Part shown: piece after piece, positions 8,324-16,644 of the stretch
Layout: each line of letters begins with the position of its first letter
Position numbering within the stretch: the first letter of the stretch is position 1
Assembly (NCBI GenBank): GCA_022824305.1
Contig: JAJEAD010000020.1
Span: 83,272 to 147,271 of the forward strand
Source: Gammaproteobacteria bacterium
Lineage (GTDB): Bacteria; Pseudomonadota; Gammaproteobacteria; HK1
Length of the DNA: 64,000 bases
Direction: 5' to 3'
Position numbers and translations under genes: made by a program
Notes under the pieces: model-generated
Databases searched by the model: none
Told to the model about the DNA's origin: nothing
What the model saw: only the letters and a program-made list of their open reading frames with translations

Positions 8324-9391
8324 ATGAGCGAGACCGACATCCGCACCTGGGAGTTCGTACCCCACCAGCACCAGGGGCCCCGGCGGCATCTCGAAGCCGA
8401 CGACCACATCCGTTCTCCCCGGCTGCACAACGGCGCCTTCAAGGCGAGCGGGCTGGCGACCTTCCTGGGCGCGCCCTACTGCCCGCCGGAGCGCCACGCC
8501 ATCCGAGCCATGGGAGCGAAGATCTGCTTTCTCGGCGTACCCTGGGATCAGGGGCAGATGGTGCGCGCCGGCACCTCCCAGGGTCCGGCGGGGCTGCGGG
8601 AAGCCTCGACCCAGTACTTTCCCTACATGTTCGAGTACGACGTCGACCTGGTCAGCTTCTTCCGGCCGGTGGACTGCGGAGACGTCCCCGTCGTGCCCGG
8701 CAACAACGATCGCTCCCACGAGTTCATCCACCAGTACATCACCGAGTGTCTCGAAGGCGGCGCCAAGGTCATCTTCTGCGGCGGCGACCACTCCGCCCCC
8801 ATTCCCGGCGCGCGCGCTCTCTCGGACTTTCACCGCGACGGCCGGATCGGCTACCTCCACATCGACTGCCACCTCGACTCCGCGCCCGACTGGGGCGGCA
8901 TCGACAACACCAACTGCTCGGGCCCTTCGCGCGCCTTCGATCTGCCCAACTGCGACGGCGCCAACATGGCCCACATGGGCTCGCGCAACGGCCTCAACCC
9001 CAAGGACTGGCACGACTTCTTCGTCGACAACGAGGTGCGCCTCATTCCGATGATGGAGGTGGTGGAACGCGGCATCGAGCGCTGCACCCGGGAGATATTC
9101 GAGATCGCCTGGAAGGGCACCGACGCCGTCTACTGTTCCTGGGACACCGACTCGCTGGACGCCGGCTGCATGCCGGGCACCACCGCCCCGGAGTGCTTCG
9201 GCATCAAGTCCCGGGAAGCGATCCAGCTCGCCCGCATCGCCGGCACCTACGGCGCCGACGTCCTGGAGATCTCGGAGCTCTGCCCCCAGTTCGACGTGAG
9301 CCAGATGAGCTCCAAGCTCGCCTGCTGCATGATCTACCACTACCTCGGCAGCCGCGCGCAGACGCTCCAACGTCAGGGGCGCTCGGCCTGA
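8324..9391 (+). CDS. Ureohydrolase (agmatinase/arginase family), catalytic subunit A
   Basis: 355-residue arginase/agmatinase/formiminoglutamase-fold enzyme that would hydrolyse a guanidino or amidino group, normally releasing urea, with a dinuclear metal centre. All six ligands are present: His156 (GGDHS), Asp181, His183 and Asp185 (DCHLD; the usual motif is DAHxD) and Asp274 and Asp276 (SWDTDSLD). Glu290 lies in the substrate-end loop. An N-terminal extension of about 60 residues precedes the core (FLGVPWDQG). A paralogue at 11255 has the same architecture but has lost most ligands. It follows an ABC importer and precedes urease genes, which fits a pathway of import, cleavage to urea, then urease. 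The sequence does not say whether the substrate is agmatine, guanidine, a methylated guanidine or a biguanide. Confidence 0.88.
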   Translation: MSETDIRTWEFVPHQHQGPRRHLEADDHIRSPRLHNGAFKASGLATFLGAPYCPPERHAIRAMGAKICFLGVPWDQGQMVRAGTSQGPAGLREASTQYFPYMFEYDVDLVSFFRPVDCGDVPVVPGNNDRSHEFIHQYITECLEGGAKVIFCGGDHSAPIPGARALSDFHRDGRIGYLHIDCHLDSAPDWGGIDNTNCSGPSRAFDLPNCDGANMAHMGSRNGLNPKDWHDFFVDNEVRLIPMMEVVERGIERCTREIFEIAWKGTDAVYCSWDTDSLDAGCMPGTTAPECFGIKSREAIQLARIAGTYGADVLEISELCPQFDVSQMSSKLACCMIYHYLGSRAQTLQRQGRSA

Positions 9392-9409
9392 AGCCGCGAG
9401 CAGCGCCGG

Positions 9410-9880
9410 TCATTCGCTCCCGAGCATCCAGGCGAGAAAGGACCGAACTCGACTGCGGAATGCCTCGAGGGTCTCCGGCATCCGGGCCTCGAGCGAATAC
9501 ATTCGATCGGCGCTCAGCACCGCCCCGTATACGTTGCGGAAGACGTGCCGGAACCGGAGATACTCTTCCAGGGTTTCGGCAAGGTCGGCGTCGATCACGG
9601 CGGGCCGCACGCTCGGAATATCGAGGGCCATGTTTCGGACCAGCTCCCGGTGCCACTGCTCGGCCCGAGGAACCCCGCCGTTCAGCTCGCGGGCGATGCG
9701 GACGAACACGCGTTCGACGCCGTTGTAGAAGTCGTGCAGGATGGAGCCGCGCGCCCGGAGCGCGTAGGTGTCGTCTCCCGGCGGCGCGCCGGCCAGCTCG
9801 GCCTCCAGTGCGCCGAGACTCGACAGCTCGGACTCGACCTCGGCGGCGAGCCTGCGCGCCAGCACCTCTTCCGGTATCAA
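9410..9880 (-). CDS. HEPN-domain toxin-like protein (HepT-like)
   Basis: About 156 residues, mostly helical, encoded antisense between the two ureohydrolase genes. The segment LRFRHVFRNVYG carries the R-x-x-x-H/RN pattern of HEPN/HepT-like ribonucleases. The preceding RGSILHDFYNGVERVFVRIA helix is typical of the group. The likely start is a TTG whose last two bases form part of the upstream MNT gene's TGA (TTGA overlap), indicating translational coupling. HepT-type proteins are toxins neutralised by a partner nucleotidyltransferase that modifies a Tyr (family knowledge). The Tyr in RNVY could be the target (inference). Start codon choice is uncertain. Confidence 0.72.
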   Translation of the reverse strand: MIPEEVLARRLAAEVESELSSLGALEAELAGAPPGDDTYALRARGSILHDFYNGVERVFVRIARELNGGVPRAEQWHRELVRNMALDIPSVRPAVIDADLAETLEEYLRFRHVFRNVYGAVLSADRMYSLEARMPETLEAFRSRVRSFLAWMLGSE

Positions 9881-10212
9881 AGCTCCACCCCCTCTTCGCG
9901 TGCGACGCGCCGAAGGGCCGGGGTCGCCGCTTCCAGGGGCGTGAGGTCGAGCCGGAACCCGGTCATCGCCGCCGCGCGTGCCGATACGGCATAGAACTCC
10001 CGCGCATCGATCCCTTCCACGACCAGGTCGATGTCCGAACGGTGCGTGAACGAGCACCGGGAATCGAAAGCGGAGCCGATCCCGATCACCCGTTGCGCAC
10101 CTTCTCCGGCGAGGAAGCGGGCGATGCGCCGCGCATCCGAGCGTGCGCGCTCCCGGTCGCCCGATTCGAAGTGAGTGGCGCGAAGGTGGGCGAGAAGGTC
10201 GGCGCGGTCCAT
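9877..10212 (-). CDS. MNT-type minimal nucleotidyltransferase (antitoxin-like)
   Basis: 111 residues from ATG 10212; the frame extends upstream without conserved sequence. The nucleotidyltransferase core is visible: VIGIGSAFDSRC followed by HRSDIDLVVEG, that is, the GS motif and the D-x-D metal pair. A third acidic position is near DLTPLE. It overlaps the HEPN gene by four bases, the normal MntA-HepT arrangement, and would be the antitoxin by modifying the HEPN partner. An alternative is a stand-alone minimal nucleotidyltransferase without a toxin role. The pair lies on the strand opposite to the surrounding nitrogen genes and interrupts them. Confidence 0.78.
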   Translation of the reverse strand: MDRADLLAHLRATHFESGDRERARSDARRIARFLAGEGAQRVIGIGSAFDSRCSFTHRSDIDLVVEGIDAREFYAVSARAAAMTGFRLDLTPLEAATPALRRVAREEGVEL

Positions 10213-10460
10213 GGGGCCAACTATACGATCCGCACCCGGGCGTGCGAACTCTCGATGACCTCGGGAATCTCGATGCACGCGATGACGCGCAACGCGCTGC
10301 GGTCAATCCGCAGGAACGCTTCGCCGGCAGGGCAGCATGCGCTCGGCGGTCATGACGAAACCGGGAACGCTCGGGGGGTGCAACGCAGCGTGCTACGGTG
10401 ACTCATGAGGATCAGGCGACACCGAAGGCGGGGCCAGGACGGGCAGGACCACGACCCCGC

Positions 10461-10907
10461 TCAGTGGCAGGCCCGCCCCAGCGCCTTCAGCCGCCAGTAG
10501 TTGTAGGGAAGGGGGGTGACGAAGCCGGCTGCCAGCATGATCGGCACGACCCACCACGTCAGCATGGCGCCACCGGTCAGCGCCCAGTCCACCGCGTTCA
10601 TCACGGACTCCATGGCCACCATCGAGATGAAGGACATCCCGATCGCGGTCCGAAAGGCCATGCGGAGATCCATCTGGCGGACCAGGACAAAGGTCTCGAG
10701 AGCAATCGAGGTCAGCAGCCCGTTGACGATCGCGAGCATCATGATCGCCAGCGTCGGCCAGGGAATGCCGGTGAACTGGAAGAAGGCGATCGTCCCGAAG
10801 TCCCCGATCGCGCAGCCCAGGAGGCACCAGGCGGCGTTCTTCGAAGCCCGCCGCCAGGTATGGCGGCACCACCAGTCGAAGCGGACTCTCTCGGCTACAG
10901 CGACCAT
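10461..10907 (-). CDS. DUF4396 membrane protein
   Basis: About 148 residues from ATG 10907, an integral membrane protein of the DUF4396 type. Characteristic elements are CLLGCAIGDFGTIAFF, AIVNGLLTSIALET, GMSFISMVAMESVMNAVD and the C-terminal TPLPYNYWRLKALGRACH. About four hydrophobic segments are visible, and conserved Cys, His and Asp residues suggest a metal link, though function is unknown. The frame is open further upstream. The 10907 start is preferred because a MerR-type promoter lies at about 10969-10939, which would place the transcript start just upstream of 10907. Antisense to the nitrogen cluster. Confidence 0.75.
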   Translation of the reverse strand: MVAVAERVRFDWWCRHTWRRASKNAAWCLLGCAIGDFGTIAFFQFTGIPWPTLAIMMLAIVNGLLTSIALETFVLVRQMDLRMAFRTAIGMSFISMVAMESVMNAVDWALTGGAMLTWWVVPIMLAAGFVTPLPYNYWRLKALGRACH

Positions 10908-10938
10908 GTCGACTATCCGTGACTCTTCCCGGGCCGAG

Positions 10939-10969
10939 AGACCAAGCATTCCAGTTACTGGAATGTCAA
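10939..10969 (-). promoter_or_regulatory. MerR/CueR-type operator-promoter before DUF4396 gene
   Basis: On the minus strand TTGACA (10969-10964) overlaps a perfect dyad, CATTCCAG-TTA-CTGGAATG as read on the plus strand (10947-10965). A 19-base spacer leads to a weak -10 (TGGTCT, 10944-10939). A long 19-base spacer with a dyad inside it is the hallmark of MerR-family promoters. The half-site TTCCAG...CTGGAA resembles CueR/HmrR copper boxes. No MerR-type regulator gene lies in the window, so the regulator would act from elsewhere. Confidence 0.6.
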
Positions 10970-11254
10970 GCGGGCGATCATCCATTTCGCCGGCGCCGGC
11001 GAGGGCAGTCAGCGGCCGGAGTGCCCGATCATCGACGGCCCGGGCCGCCGCGCCTCGATACCCGAGGGCCCGGCACCGGCCCGGACCGCTCGAGGCTTTC
11101 GGGTGAGAAGACTCTCGCCAACGCCGGCGCCGCGAACGCCGGACGACATCTCCCCTCCGGGAACTCTCGAGGCGGGTCCCCCGATGAGCCGCATTTCCGC
11201 GCATAATCGCGGGCCGGAACATACAGCGAAGTTGCCCCTGGAGAACGACCGCCC

Positions 11255-12289
11255 ATGAACCCCGCCAAAGCCTACGCGCACCTCTTCTCGCCCCGGGGAG
11301 GCGACGAGGCCGACAACTACCGCGCCCCCGGGCAGATCACCTTCCTGCGCTCGGAGCACGTGGCGCTCGATGCCGGCAAGCTCCGCGACTCCGGCGCCCG
11401 CTACGCGTTTCTCGGCGTGCCCTTCGACGAGGGCAACGTGGGCAAGCCCGGTTCCGAGGAAGGCCCGAGGGAGTTCCGCCTCTCCTCCCAGGAGTACTTC
11501 CCCTACTGGTTCGAGTTCAAGGTCGACCTCGAAGGCAGCAGCGTCGACTGCGGCGACGTGCAGATGCCCAAGGTCAATCCGGAGCTCAGCCGGCAGCGCA
11601 TCTACAACGCGGTGCGCGAGATCCTCGCGGCGGGACTCACTCCGATCATCTGCGGCGGAGACCGCTCGATCTCCATTCCCGCCGCCCGGGCGCTCTCGGA
11701 CCACATCGGCGCCGAGGCGAAGATGGGATACCTGCACTTCGGCGCCCACCTCGACCTCGCCGACACCTGGGCCGGGGAGCGGAACGTCAGCACCTGCGCG
11801 CTCGCTCGCATCACCGAGCTTCCCAACCTGGCCGGCGCGAACGTGGGACACGTCGGCGCGCGCAACTCCCTCAACCCCAAGGACTGGATTGATCTCGCCC
11901 GGGATCGCGGCGTCCGCTTCCACCCCATGTTCGAGCTCCTGGAGCGCGGGGTCGACACCGCGGCGGCGGAAGCGATCGCGCAGGTCTGGGATGGCACCGA
12001 CGCCCAGTACCTGAGCTTCAACTTCAACGTCATGGACGCCTCGATGGCGCCGGGGGTGACCGCGACGGAACCGGGCGGCATCGAGTCGCGGGAGATGATG
12101 CGGATCGCCAACCTGCTCGGGTCCCGGGGCGGCGTCAGCGTCATCGACATCTCCGAGCTCTGCCCGATCTACGACGTGAGCGGCACCACGTCCAGGCTCG
12201 CGGTGTGCGTGGTCCTGCGCCTCATGGCGGCGATCGCGAAGGCCCGCGGTGAGCTGGTCGACCAGTCCCTGAGACGCCCCGCCTCCTGA
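11255..12289 (+). CDS. Ureohydrolase-fold protein lacking metal ligands (subunit B, pseudoenzyme)
   Basis: 344-residue clear homologue of the 8324-9391 protein: shared FLGVP(W/F)D.G, VDCGDV, ARALSD, GYLH, RN.LNPKDW, ERG, GTDA and ISELCP..DVS. The metal site is dismantled: GGDHS has become GGDRS (Arg137), DCHLD has become GAHLD (Gly163, His165 and Asp167 kept), and SWDTD has become SFNFN (Asn256, Asn258). Four of six ligands are lost while the fold-defining sequence is well kept, so it is maintained rather than decaying. A regulatory or structural partner for A in a mixed hexamer is likely. This A/B arrangement is known from nickel-dependent metformin hydrolase (recalled literature). It lies 21 bases before ureE, at the head of the urease genes. 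Confidence 0.85.
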   Translation: MNPAKAYAHLFSPRGGDEADNYRAPGQITFLRSEHVALDAGKLRDSGARYAFLGVPFDEGNVGKPGSEEGPREFRLSSQEYFPYWFEFKVDLEGSSVDCGDVQMPKVNPELSRQRIYNAVREILAAGLTPIICGGDRSISIPAARALSDHIGAEAKMGYLHFGAHLDLADTWAGERNVSTCALARITELPNLAGANVGHVGARNSLNPKDWIDLARDRGVRFHPMFELLERGVDTAAAEAIAQVWDGTDAQYLSFNFNVMDASMAPGVTATEPGGIESREMMRIANLLGSRGGVSVIDISELCPIYDVSGTTSRLAVCVVLRLMAAIAKARGELVDQSLRRPAS

Positions 12290-12310
12290 CCCGGAAGGGC
12301 AAGAGTCGCG

Positions 12311-12775
12311 ATGGCGCTCCGCATCCACCGCGTTATCGGCCTCGCGCGCGACGCGGACCTCGCCGAGCGCCTGCACCGCCTGGAGCACGCGGGCCGGCTC
12401 GAGTACCTCACGCTCGCCCGCGACGACGTGCACCGCCGCCGCCTGCGCGCCCGCACCGACCGGGAGACCGAGTGCCTGATCGCGCTGCCCCGCGACCAGG
12501 CTCTGAGCGACGGCGCGGTGCTCGTTCTCGACGAGGCACGCGCGATCGTCGTGCGCCTGACGGTGGAGCGCTGGCTGACACTGTCCCCCCGGAACGAGGC
12601 GTCGGCGCTCGAGCTCGGCTACTTCGCGGGCAATCTCCACTGGCGGGTGCGCTTTGCCGGGCCGCGCCTGCTGATCGCGCTGGAGGGGCCGAAGGAGGAC
12701 TATCTCGCGCGCCTCGAGCCCCTGCTCCGGGACGGGCGCGCGGTGGAGGTCGAGGACGATGCCGCCGCCGGCTGA
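12311..12775 (+). CDS. ureE: Urease accessory protein UreE (nickel chaperone)
   Basis: 154 residues. The N-terminal domain begins with ALRIHRVIG and carries TERETECLIALPR-like features (TDRETECLIALPRDQAL, then GAVLVLD). The C-terminal metal-binding domain has LGYFAGNLHW, where the conserved dimer-interface His of UreE (GNRH in classical proteins) is kept. The C-terminus is short and has no His-rich tail, so nickel storage capacity is probably low. Its 3' end overlaps ureF by 17 bases. UreE delivers Ni2+ to UreG for urease activation. The start codon GTC-GCG-ATG context is plain; no alternative start is compelling. Confidence 0.85.
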   Translation: MALRIHRVIGLARDADLAERLHRLEHAGRLEYLTLARDDVHRRRLRARTDRETECLIALPRDQALSDGAVLVLDEARAIVVRLTVERWLTLSPRNEASALELGYFAGNLHWRVRFAGPRLLIALEGPKEDYLARLEPLLRDGRAVEVEDDAAAG

Positions 12776-13439
12776 GCGCCTCGCCCTGCTCCAGCACGGC
12801 GACAGCTTCTTTCCCTCTGGCGCGGTGTCCTTTTCCTGCGGGCTGGAAACGCTGAGCGAGGACGGCGCCATCGACTCGGCGCCGGCGATCGCCGCCTTTC
12901 TGGAGGGGCAGTTGCGCGCGCGCTGGGCGAGCTTCGACCGGGGCGCGCTGGTCGCGGCCCACCGCGCGGCCCCCGACGCCGACGCCGTCGCCCGGGTCGA
13001 CGCGCTGCTGGAGGCCTCGACGCTCGCCACCGAGCTTCGCGAAGGGTCGCGGCGGGCGGGTCGCGCGCTGCTGAAGGTGCATGCCGACCTCGGCACCGCC
13101 GGCGCCGCCGCCTACCGTGTCCTGGTGGCCGAACGAGAGGCCCCGGGCCACAGCGCCGCGGTGCAGGGGCTGGTGTGGCGGGGCGTCGGCCTCGACGCCG
13201 CCGCCGCGGAGGCCCTGTCCGCGCACACCTTCGCCACCGGCATCCTGGGAGCGGCCATTCGCCTCGGCCTTCTCGGACACATCGGCGCGCAACGCATCCT
13301 GCAGGACGCCCGGTCGACGCTCGCCGAGCTGCTGCTCGAGCCGGCGCCGGCGCTCGAAGCCCTCTGCGCGTCCGCTCCGGAGGCCGAGATCGCGGTCATG
13401 CGCCACGAAACGGCCGCCACCCGGCTCTTCGCGAACTGA
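12759..13439 (+). CDS. ureF: Urease accessory protein UreF
   Basis: 226 residues, all-helical UreF. The N-terminal signature QHGDSFFPSGAVSFSCGLE matches the classical Q.sDSafPvGafShSyGLE pattern. The usual long helical body and the C-terminal MRHETAATRLFAN tail, which binds UreD and UreG in known complexes, are present. It overlaps ureE, consistent with coupled translation. UreF acts with UreD and UreG in the pre-activation complex that carbamylates the active-site Lys and inserts nickel. Confidence 0.87.
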   Translation: MPPPAERLALLQHGDSFFPSGAVSFSCGLETLSEDGAIDSAPAIAAFLEGQLRARWASFDRGALVAAHRAAPDADAVARVDALLEASTLATELREGSRRAGRALLKVHADLGTAGAAAYRVLVAEREAPGHSAAVQGLVWRGVGLDAAAAEALSAHTFATGILGAAIRLGLLGHIGAQRILQDARSTLAELLLEPAPALEALCASAPEAEIAVMRHETAATRLFAN

Positions 13440-13511
13440 GGACCCGGCCGCAGGCGCCCTGTCGTATCCTTCCCCGCCTGGAGCAATCCGGAACACCATG
13501 GAGGCCGGAAG

Positions 13512-14210
13512 ATGATCCTGACTCCCACCGAGCTCGAACGCCTGACGATCTTCACGGCGGCGGAGCTCGCCCGCAAGCGTCGCGCCAGGGGCCGGAAGCT
13601 CAACCACCCCGAGGCGAGCGCGCTCATCGCCGACGAGATCCTGGAAGGCGCCCGCGACGGGCGCTCGGTGGCCGAGCTCATCGCCTTCGGCTCGACCATT
13701 CTCACCCGCGACGACGTCATGCCCGGCGTCGCGCAGCTCATGCCGATGCTCCAGGTCGAGGGCACCTTCCCGGACGGCACCAAGCTGGTAACGGTCCACG
13801 ATCCGATCCGGCCGGGCGCGGACGCCCCGCCCGCGGACGCCGTCACCCCCGGCGAGGTCATTCCCGCCGAGGGCGAGATCGAGATCAACCCGGGGCGCGC
13901 CCGAAGCACCGTCCGGGTCCTCAACACCGGCGACCGGCCGATTCAGATCGGCAGCCACTACCACTTCTTCGAGGCCAATCGGGCGCTCGAGTTCGACCGC
14001 GCCGCGGCCTTCGGCATGCACCTCGACATTCCTGCCGGCACCGCGGTGCGCTTCGAGCCGGGCGAGAGCAAGGAGATCGCCCTGACCGGCTTCGGCGGCA
14101 GCGGCGAGCTCTCCGGCCTCAACGGGCTCACCGACGGCAGCATCCGCGGCGAGCGGCGCCGGGATGCGGCGCTGCGCCGCGCGCGGGAGCGCGGCTTCAA
14201 GGGGGCATGA
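13512..14210 (+). CDS. Urease gamma-beta fusion subunit (UreAB), cluster 1
   Basis: 232 residues combining the gamma subunit (about 1-100: [52 protein letters not shown], then [18 protein letters not shown]) and the beta subunit (about 125-225: [55 protein letters not shown]). Such a fusion is known from Helicobacter UreA and some other bacteria. It starts 72 bases after ureF, and the stop lies three bases before ureC. A second fusion of almost the same length occurs at 26545-25844. The N-terminal part should form the trimer core with UreC. Confidence 0.92.
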   Translation: MILTPTELERLTIFTAAELARKRRARGRKLNHPEASALIADEILEGARDGRSVAELIAFGSTILTRDDVMPGVAQLMPMLQVEGTFPDGTKLVTVHDPIRPGADAPPADAVTPGEVIPAEGEIEINPGRARSTVRVLNTGDRPIQIGSHYHFFEANRALEFDRAAAFGMHLDIPAGTAVRFEPGESKEIALTGFGGSGELSGLNGLTDGSIRGERRRDAALRRARERGFKGA

Positions 14211-14213
14211 GCG

Positions 14214-15926
14214 ATGACCAGGATGACCCGAGCGGACTATGCGCGGATGTACGGCCCGACCACCGGCGACGCGGTGCGCCTGGGCGACACCTCGCTGCTG
14301 GCCGAGGTCGAGCGGGACCACGCCGCCTACGGCGACGAGTGCCTGCACGGAGGCGGCAAGACCCTGCGCGACGGCCTCGGGCTGACGCCGGGCTACGACA
14401 GCGCGATGGGCTCGCTGGACATGCTGCTCTGCAACGCGCTGGTGATCGACCCGGTGCTCGGCATCGTCAAGGGCGACATCGGCATCAAGGAGGGCCGCAT
14501 CGCCGGCGTCGGCAAGGCGGGCAACCCGGCGACCATGGACGGAGTGGACAAGAACCTCATCTGCGGCGCGGCGACCACCGTCCGCGATTCCGAAGGCCTC
14601 ATCGCGACCCCCGGGGGCATCGACGTGCACGTGCACTTCGACTCCGCCGCGCTCGTCCAGCACGCCGTCTCTTCCGGCATCACGACGATGATCGGTGGAT
14701 CGCTGGGCCCCATCACCGTCGGCATCGACTGCGGCGGAGCCTGGAACGTCGGCAAGATGCTGCAGGCGGCCGAGCAGTGGCCGCTCAACTTCGGCTTCCT
14801 CGGCCGCGGCAACTCGTCCCGGCCGAGGTCGCTGCTCGATCAGATCGCGGGCGGCTGCATCGGACTCAAGATCCACGAGGACTGGGGCGCGATGCCCTCG
14901 GTCATCGACACCTGCCTCTCGGTCGCCGACGAGCTCGACTTCCAGGTGCAGCTCCACACCGACACCCTTAACGAGAGCGGCTTCCTGGAAGACACGCTGG
15001 AGGCGATCAACGCACGCACCATCCACATGTACCACACCGAGGGCGCGGGCGGCGGCCATGCGCCCGACATCATTCGCGTCGCGGGCGAAGCGAACTGCCT
15101 CCCCTCCTCCACCAACCCGACCAACCCCTACACCGTCAACACCTTCGACGAGCACCTCGACATGACGATGGTGTGCCACCACCTCAGTCCCTCGATCCCC
15201 GAGGACGTGGCCTTCGCGGAGAGCCGCATCCGCGCCCAGACCATCGCCGCCGAGGACATCCTGCACGACATGGGCGCCATCTCGATGCTGGGTTCGGACA
15301 GCCAGGGCATGGGGCGCATCGGCGAGGTCATCTGCCGGACCTGGCAGCTCGCGTCGAAGATGAAGGACCAGCGCGGACGCCTTCCGGAAGAGGCCACCCG
15401 CATCGGAGACAACGAGCGCATCCTGCGCTACATCGCCAAGTACACGATCAACGCGGCGCGCACCTTCGGCATCGACGCCCACATCGGCTCGCTCGAGGCC
15501 GGCAAGATGGCCGACGTCGTGCTCTGGCGTCCCGCCTTCTTCGGCATCAAGCCGGAGCTGGTGGTCAAGGGCGGCTTCATCGTATGGGCCGCGATGGGAG
15601 ACAGCGCCGCCTCCCTGATGACCTGCGAGCCCCTGGTGATGCGCCCGCAGTGGGGCGCGTTCGGCACCGCCCGCAAGGCGCTCGGCGCCTGCTTCGTCCA
15701 CCCCCGCGCGATCGACGGCGGCGTCGCGGAAAGACTCGGCCTCACCAAGGCCCTGCTGCCGGCGAGCGGCACGCGCAAGCTCGGAAAGCAGCACATGCTG
15801 CGCAATGCCTCGTGTCCCGAGATCAGCGTCGACCCCCAGACCTTCGACGTGCGCGTGGACGGCGAGCTCGCGACCTGCGAGCCGGCGAGCGAGCTGCCGC
15901 TCGCGCAGCGCTACATGCTCAGGTGA
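14214..15926 (+). CDS. ureC: Urease alpha subunit UreC, cluster 1 (divergent pocket)
   Basis: 570-residue catalytic subunit. Nickel ligands and catalytic residues are intact: His139/His141 (DVHVH), carbamylated Lys219 and His221 (GLKIHEDWG), His248, His274 ([12 protein letters not shown]), flap Cys321 and catalytic His322 (MVCHH), Arg338 (AESRIR) and Asp362 (GSDSQ). Departures from classical ureases are FDSAAL after HVH instead of F/WICPQQ, a shortened loop ([13 protein letters not shown]) where classical enzymes have an ATTCTPGPW-containing segment, and Gly365 where the classical enzyme has Ala363. These positions line the substrate site, so kinetics or specificity may differ. Urea hydrolysis remains the most likely activity, fed by the upstream ureohydrolase pair. 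Confidence 0.92.
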   Translation: MTRMTRADYARMYGPTTGDAVRLGDTSLLAEVERDHAAYGDECLHGGGKTLRDGLGLTPGYDSAMGSLDMLLCNALVIDPVLGIVKGDIGIKEGRIAGVGKAGNPATMDGVDKNLICGAATTVRDSEGLIATPGGIDVHVHFDSAALVQHAVSSGITTMIGGSLGPITVGIDCGGAWNVGKMLQAAEQWPLNFGFLGRGNSSRPRSLLDQIAGGCIGLKIHEDWGAMPSVIDTCLSVADELDFQVQLHTDTLNESGFLEDTLEAINARTIHMYHTEGAGGGHAPDIIRVAGEANCLPSSTNPTNPYTVNTFDEHLDMTMVCHHLSPSIPEDVAFAESRIRAQTIAAEDILHDMGAISMLGSDSQGMGRIGEVICRTWQLASKMKDQRGRLPEEATRIGDNERILRYIAKYTINAARTFGIDAHIGSLEAGKMADVVLWRPAFFGIKPELVVKGGFIVWAAMGDSAASLMTCEPLVMRPQWGAFGTARKALGACFVHPRAIDGGVAERLGLTKALLPASGTRKLGKQHMLRNASCPEISVDPQTFDVRVDGELATCEPASELPLAQRYMLR

Positions 15927-16005
15927 TCCCGGTGCGCCCCGCTCCAACGCACGAGCCCCCGGCTTCCCGGGCGTCGAACCATCACTTCAACCGGGAGAGG
16001 TCGCG

Positions 16006-16644
16006 ATGAGCCCGGACACGCAGAGTCCCGACCTGCCGGCGCCCGCGCGGGTCGGAATCGGGGGCCCGGTAGGCTCGGGCAAGACCGCGCTCATCGAGCA
16101 GCTGATCCCGCTTCTCGGCACCCGGGGCTCGAGCGTGGCGGTGGTGACGAACGACCTCGTCACCCGCGAGGATGCCGAACGCCTGCGCCGCGGCGGTCTC
16201 CTCGACCCCCACCGAATTCTCGCGGTCGAGACCGGGGCCTGCCCCCACACCGCGATCCGGGAAGACCCGACGATGAACCTCGAAGCGGTCGACCGGCTGG
16301 TCGAGAGTGTGCCGGACCTCTCGGTGATCCTCATCGAGAGCGGGGGCGACAACCTGGCCTCGACCTTCTCTCTCGACCTCGTGGACTACTGGCTCTTCGT
16401 CATCGACGCCGCCGACGGTGACGACATCCCCCGCAAGCGGGGACCGGGCGTCGTGCGCGCGGACCTCCTCGTCATCAACAAGACGGACCTCGCGCCCCTT
16501 GTCGGCGCGGACCTCGGCCGCATGCAGCAGGAGGCGCGGGAGGTGCGGGGCGGGAAGCCGGTGCTGATGACGAACTGCGCCACGGGGGAAGGGCTCGACG
16601 CGGTGGTCGAGCGCCTGTCCCACGATGTCCTCTTCGACGAGTGA
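16006..16644 (+). CDS. ureG: Urease accessory GTPase UreG
   Basis: 212-residue SIMIBI-class GTPase. P-loop [14 protein letters not shown] near residue 20, the nickel-binding CPHT motif ([15 protein letters not shown] region), [12 protein letters not shown] and the guanine-specificity NKTDLAP. It hydrolyses GTP to drive nickel transfer into urease. ATG 16006 is preferred over the longer upstream frame: it has a GGGAGAGG ribosome site and the conserved P-loop lies at the usual distance. It overlaps ureD by 20 bases. This is the only ureG in the window, although there are two sets of urease structural genes. Confidence 0.93.
   Translation: MSPDTQSPDLPAPARVGIGGPVGSGKTALIEQLIPLLGTRGSSVAVVTNDLVTREDAERLRRGGLLDPHRILAVETGACPHTAIREDPTMNLEAVDRLVESVPDLSVILIESGGDNLASTFSLDLVDYWLFVIDAADGDDIPRKRGPGVVRADLLVINKTDLAPLVGADLGRMQQEAREVRGGKPVLMTNCATGEGLDAVVERLSHDVLFDE

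Noticed and set aside
5374..8324. Guanidine (ykkC-type) riboswitch upstream of the importer or ureohydrolase
   Set aside because: The transporter genes are packed with overlaps, and the 64 bases before 8324 are too short and show none of the conserved riboswitch elements. A covariance-model search would settle it.
8324..9391. Guanidine hydrolase GdmH
   Set aside because: The importer type fits, but the GhaA/GhaB (HypA/HypB-like) nickel chaperones normally beside gdmH are absent, and the second, metal-less subunit is not part of that system. Substrate left open.
12408..15947. 1179-codon open frame antisense to the urease genes
   Set aside because: Long antisense frames are a by-product of high GC and codon bias. 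Composition is Arg/Glu/Gly/His-rich with no domain, and it runs against well-defined urease genes.
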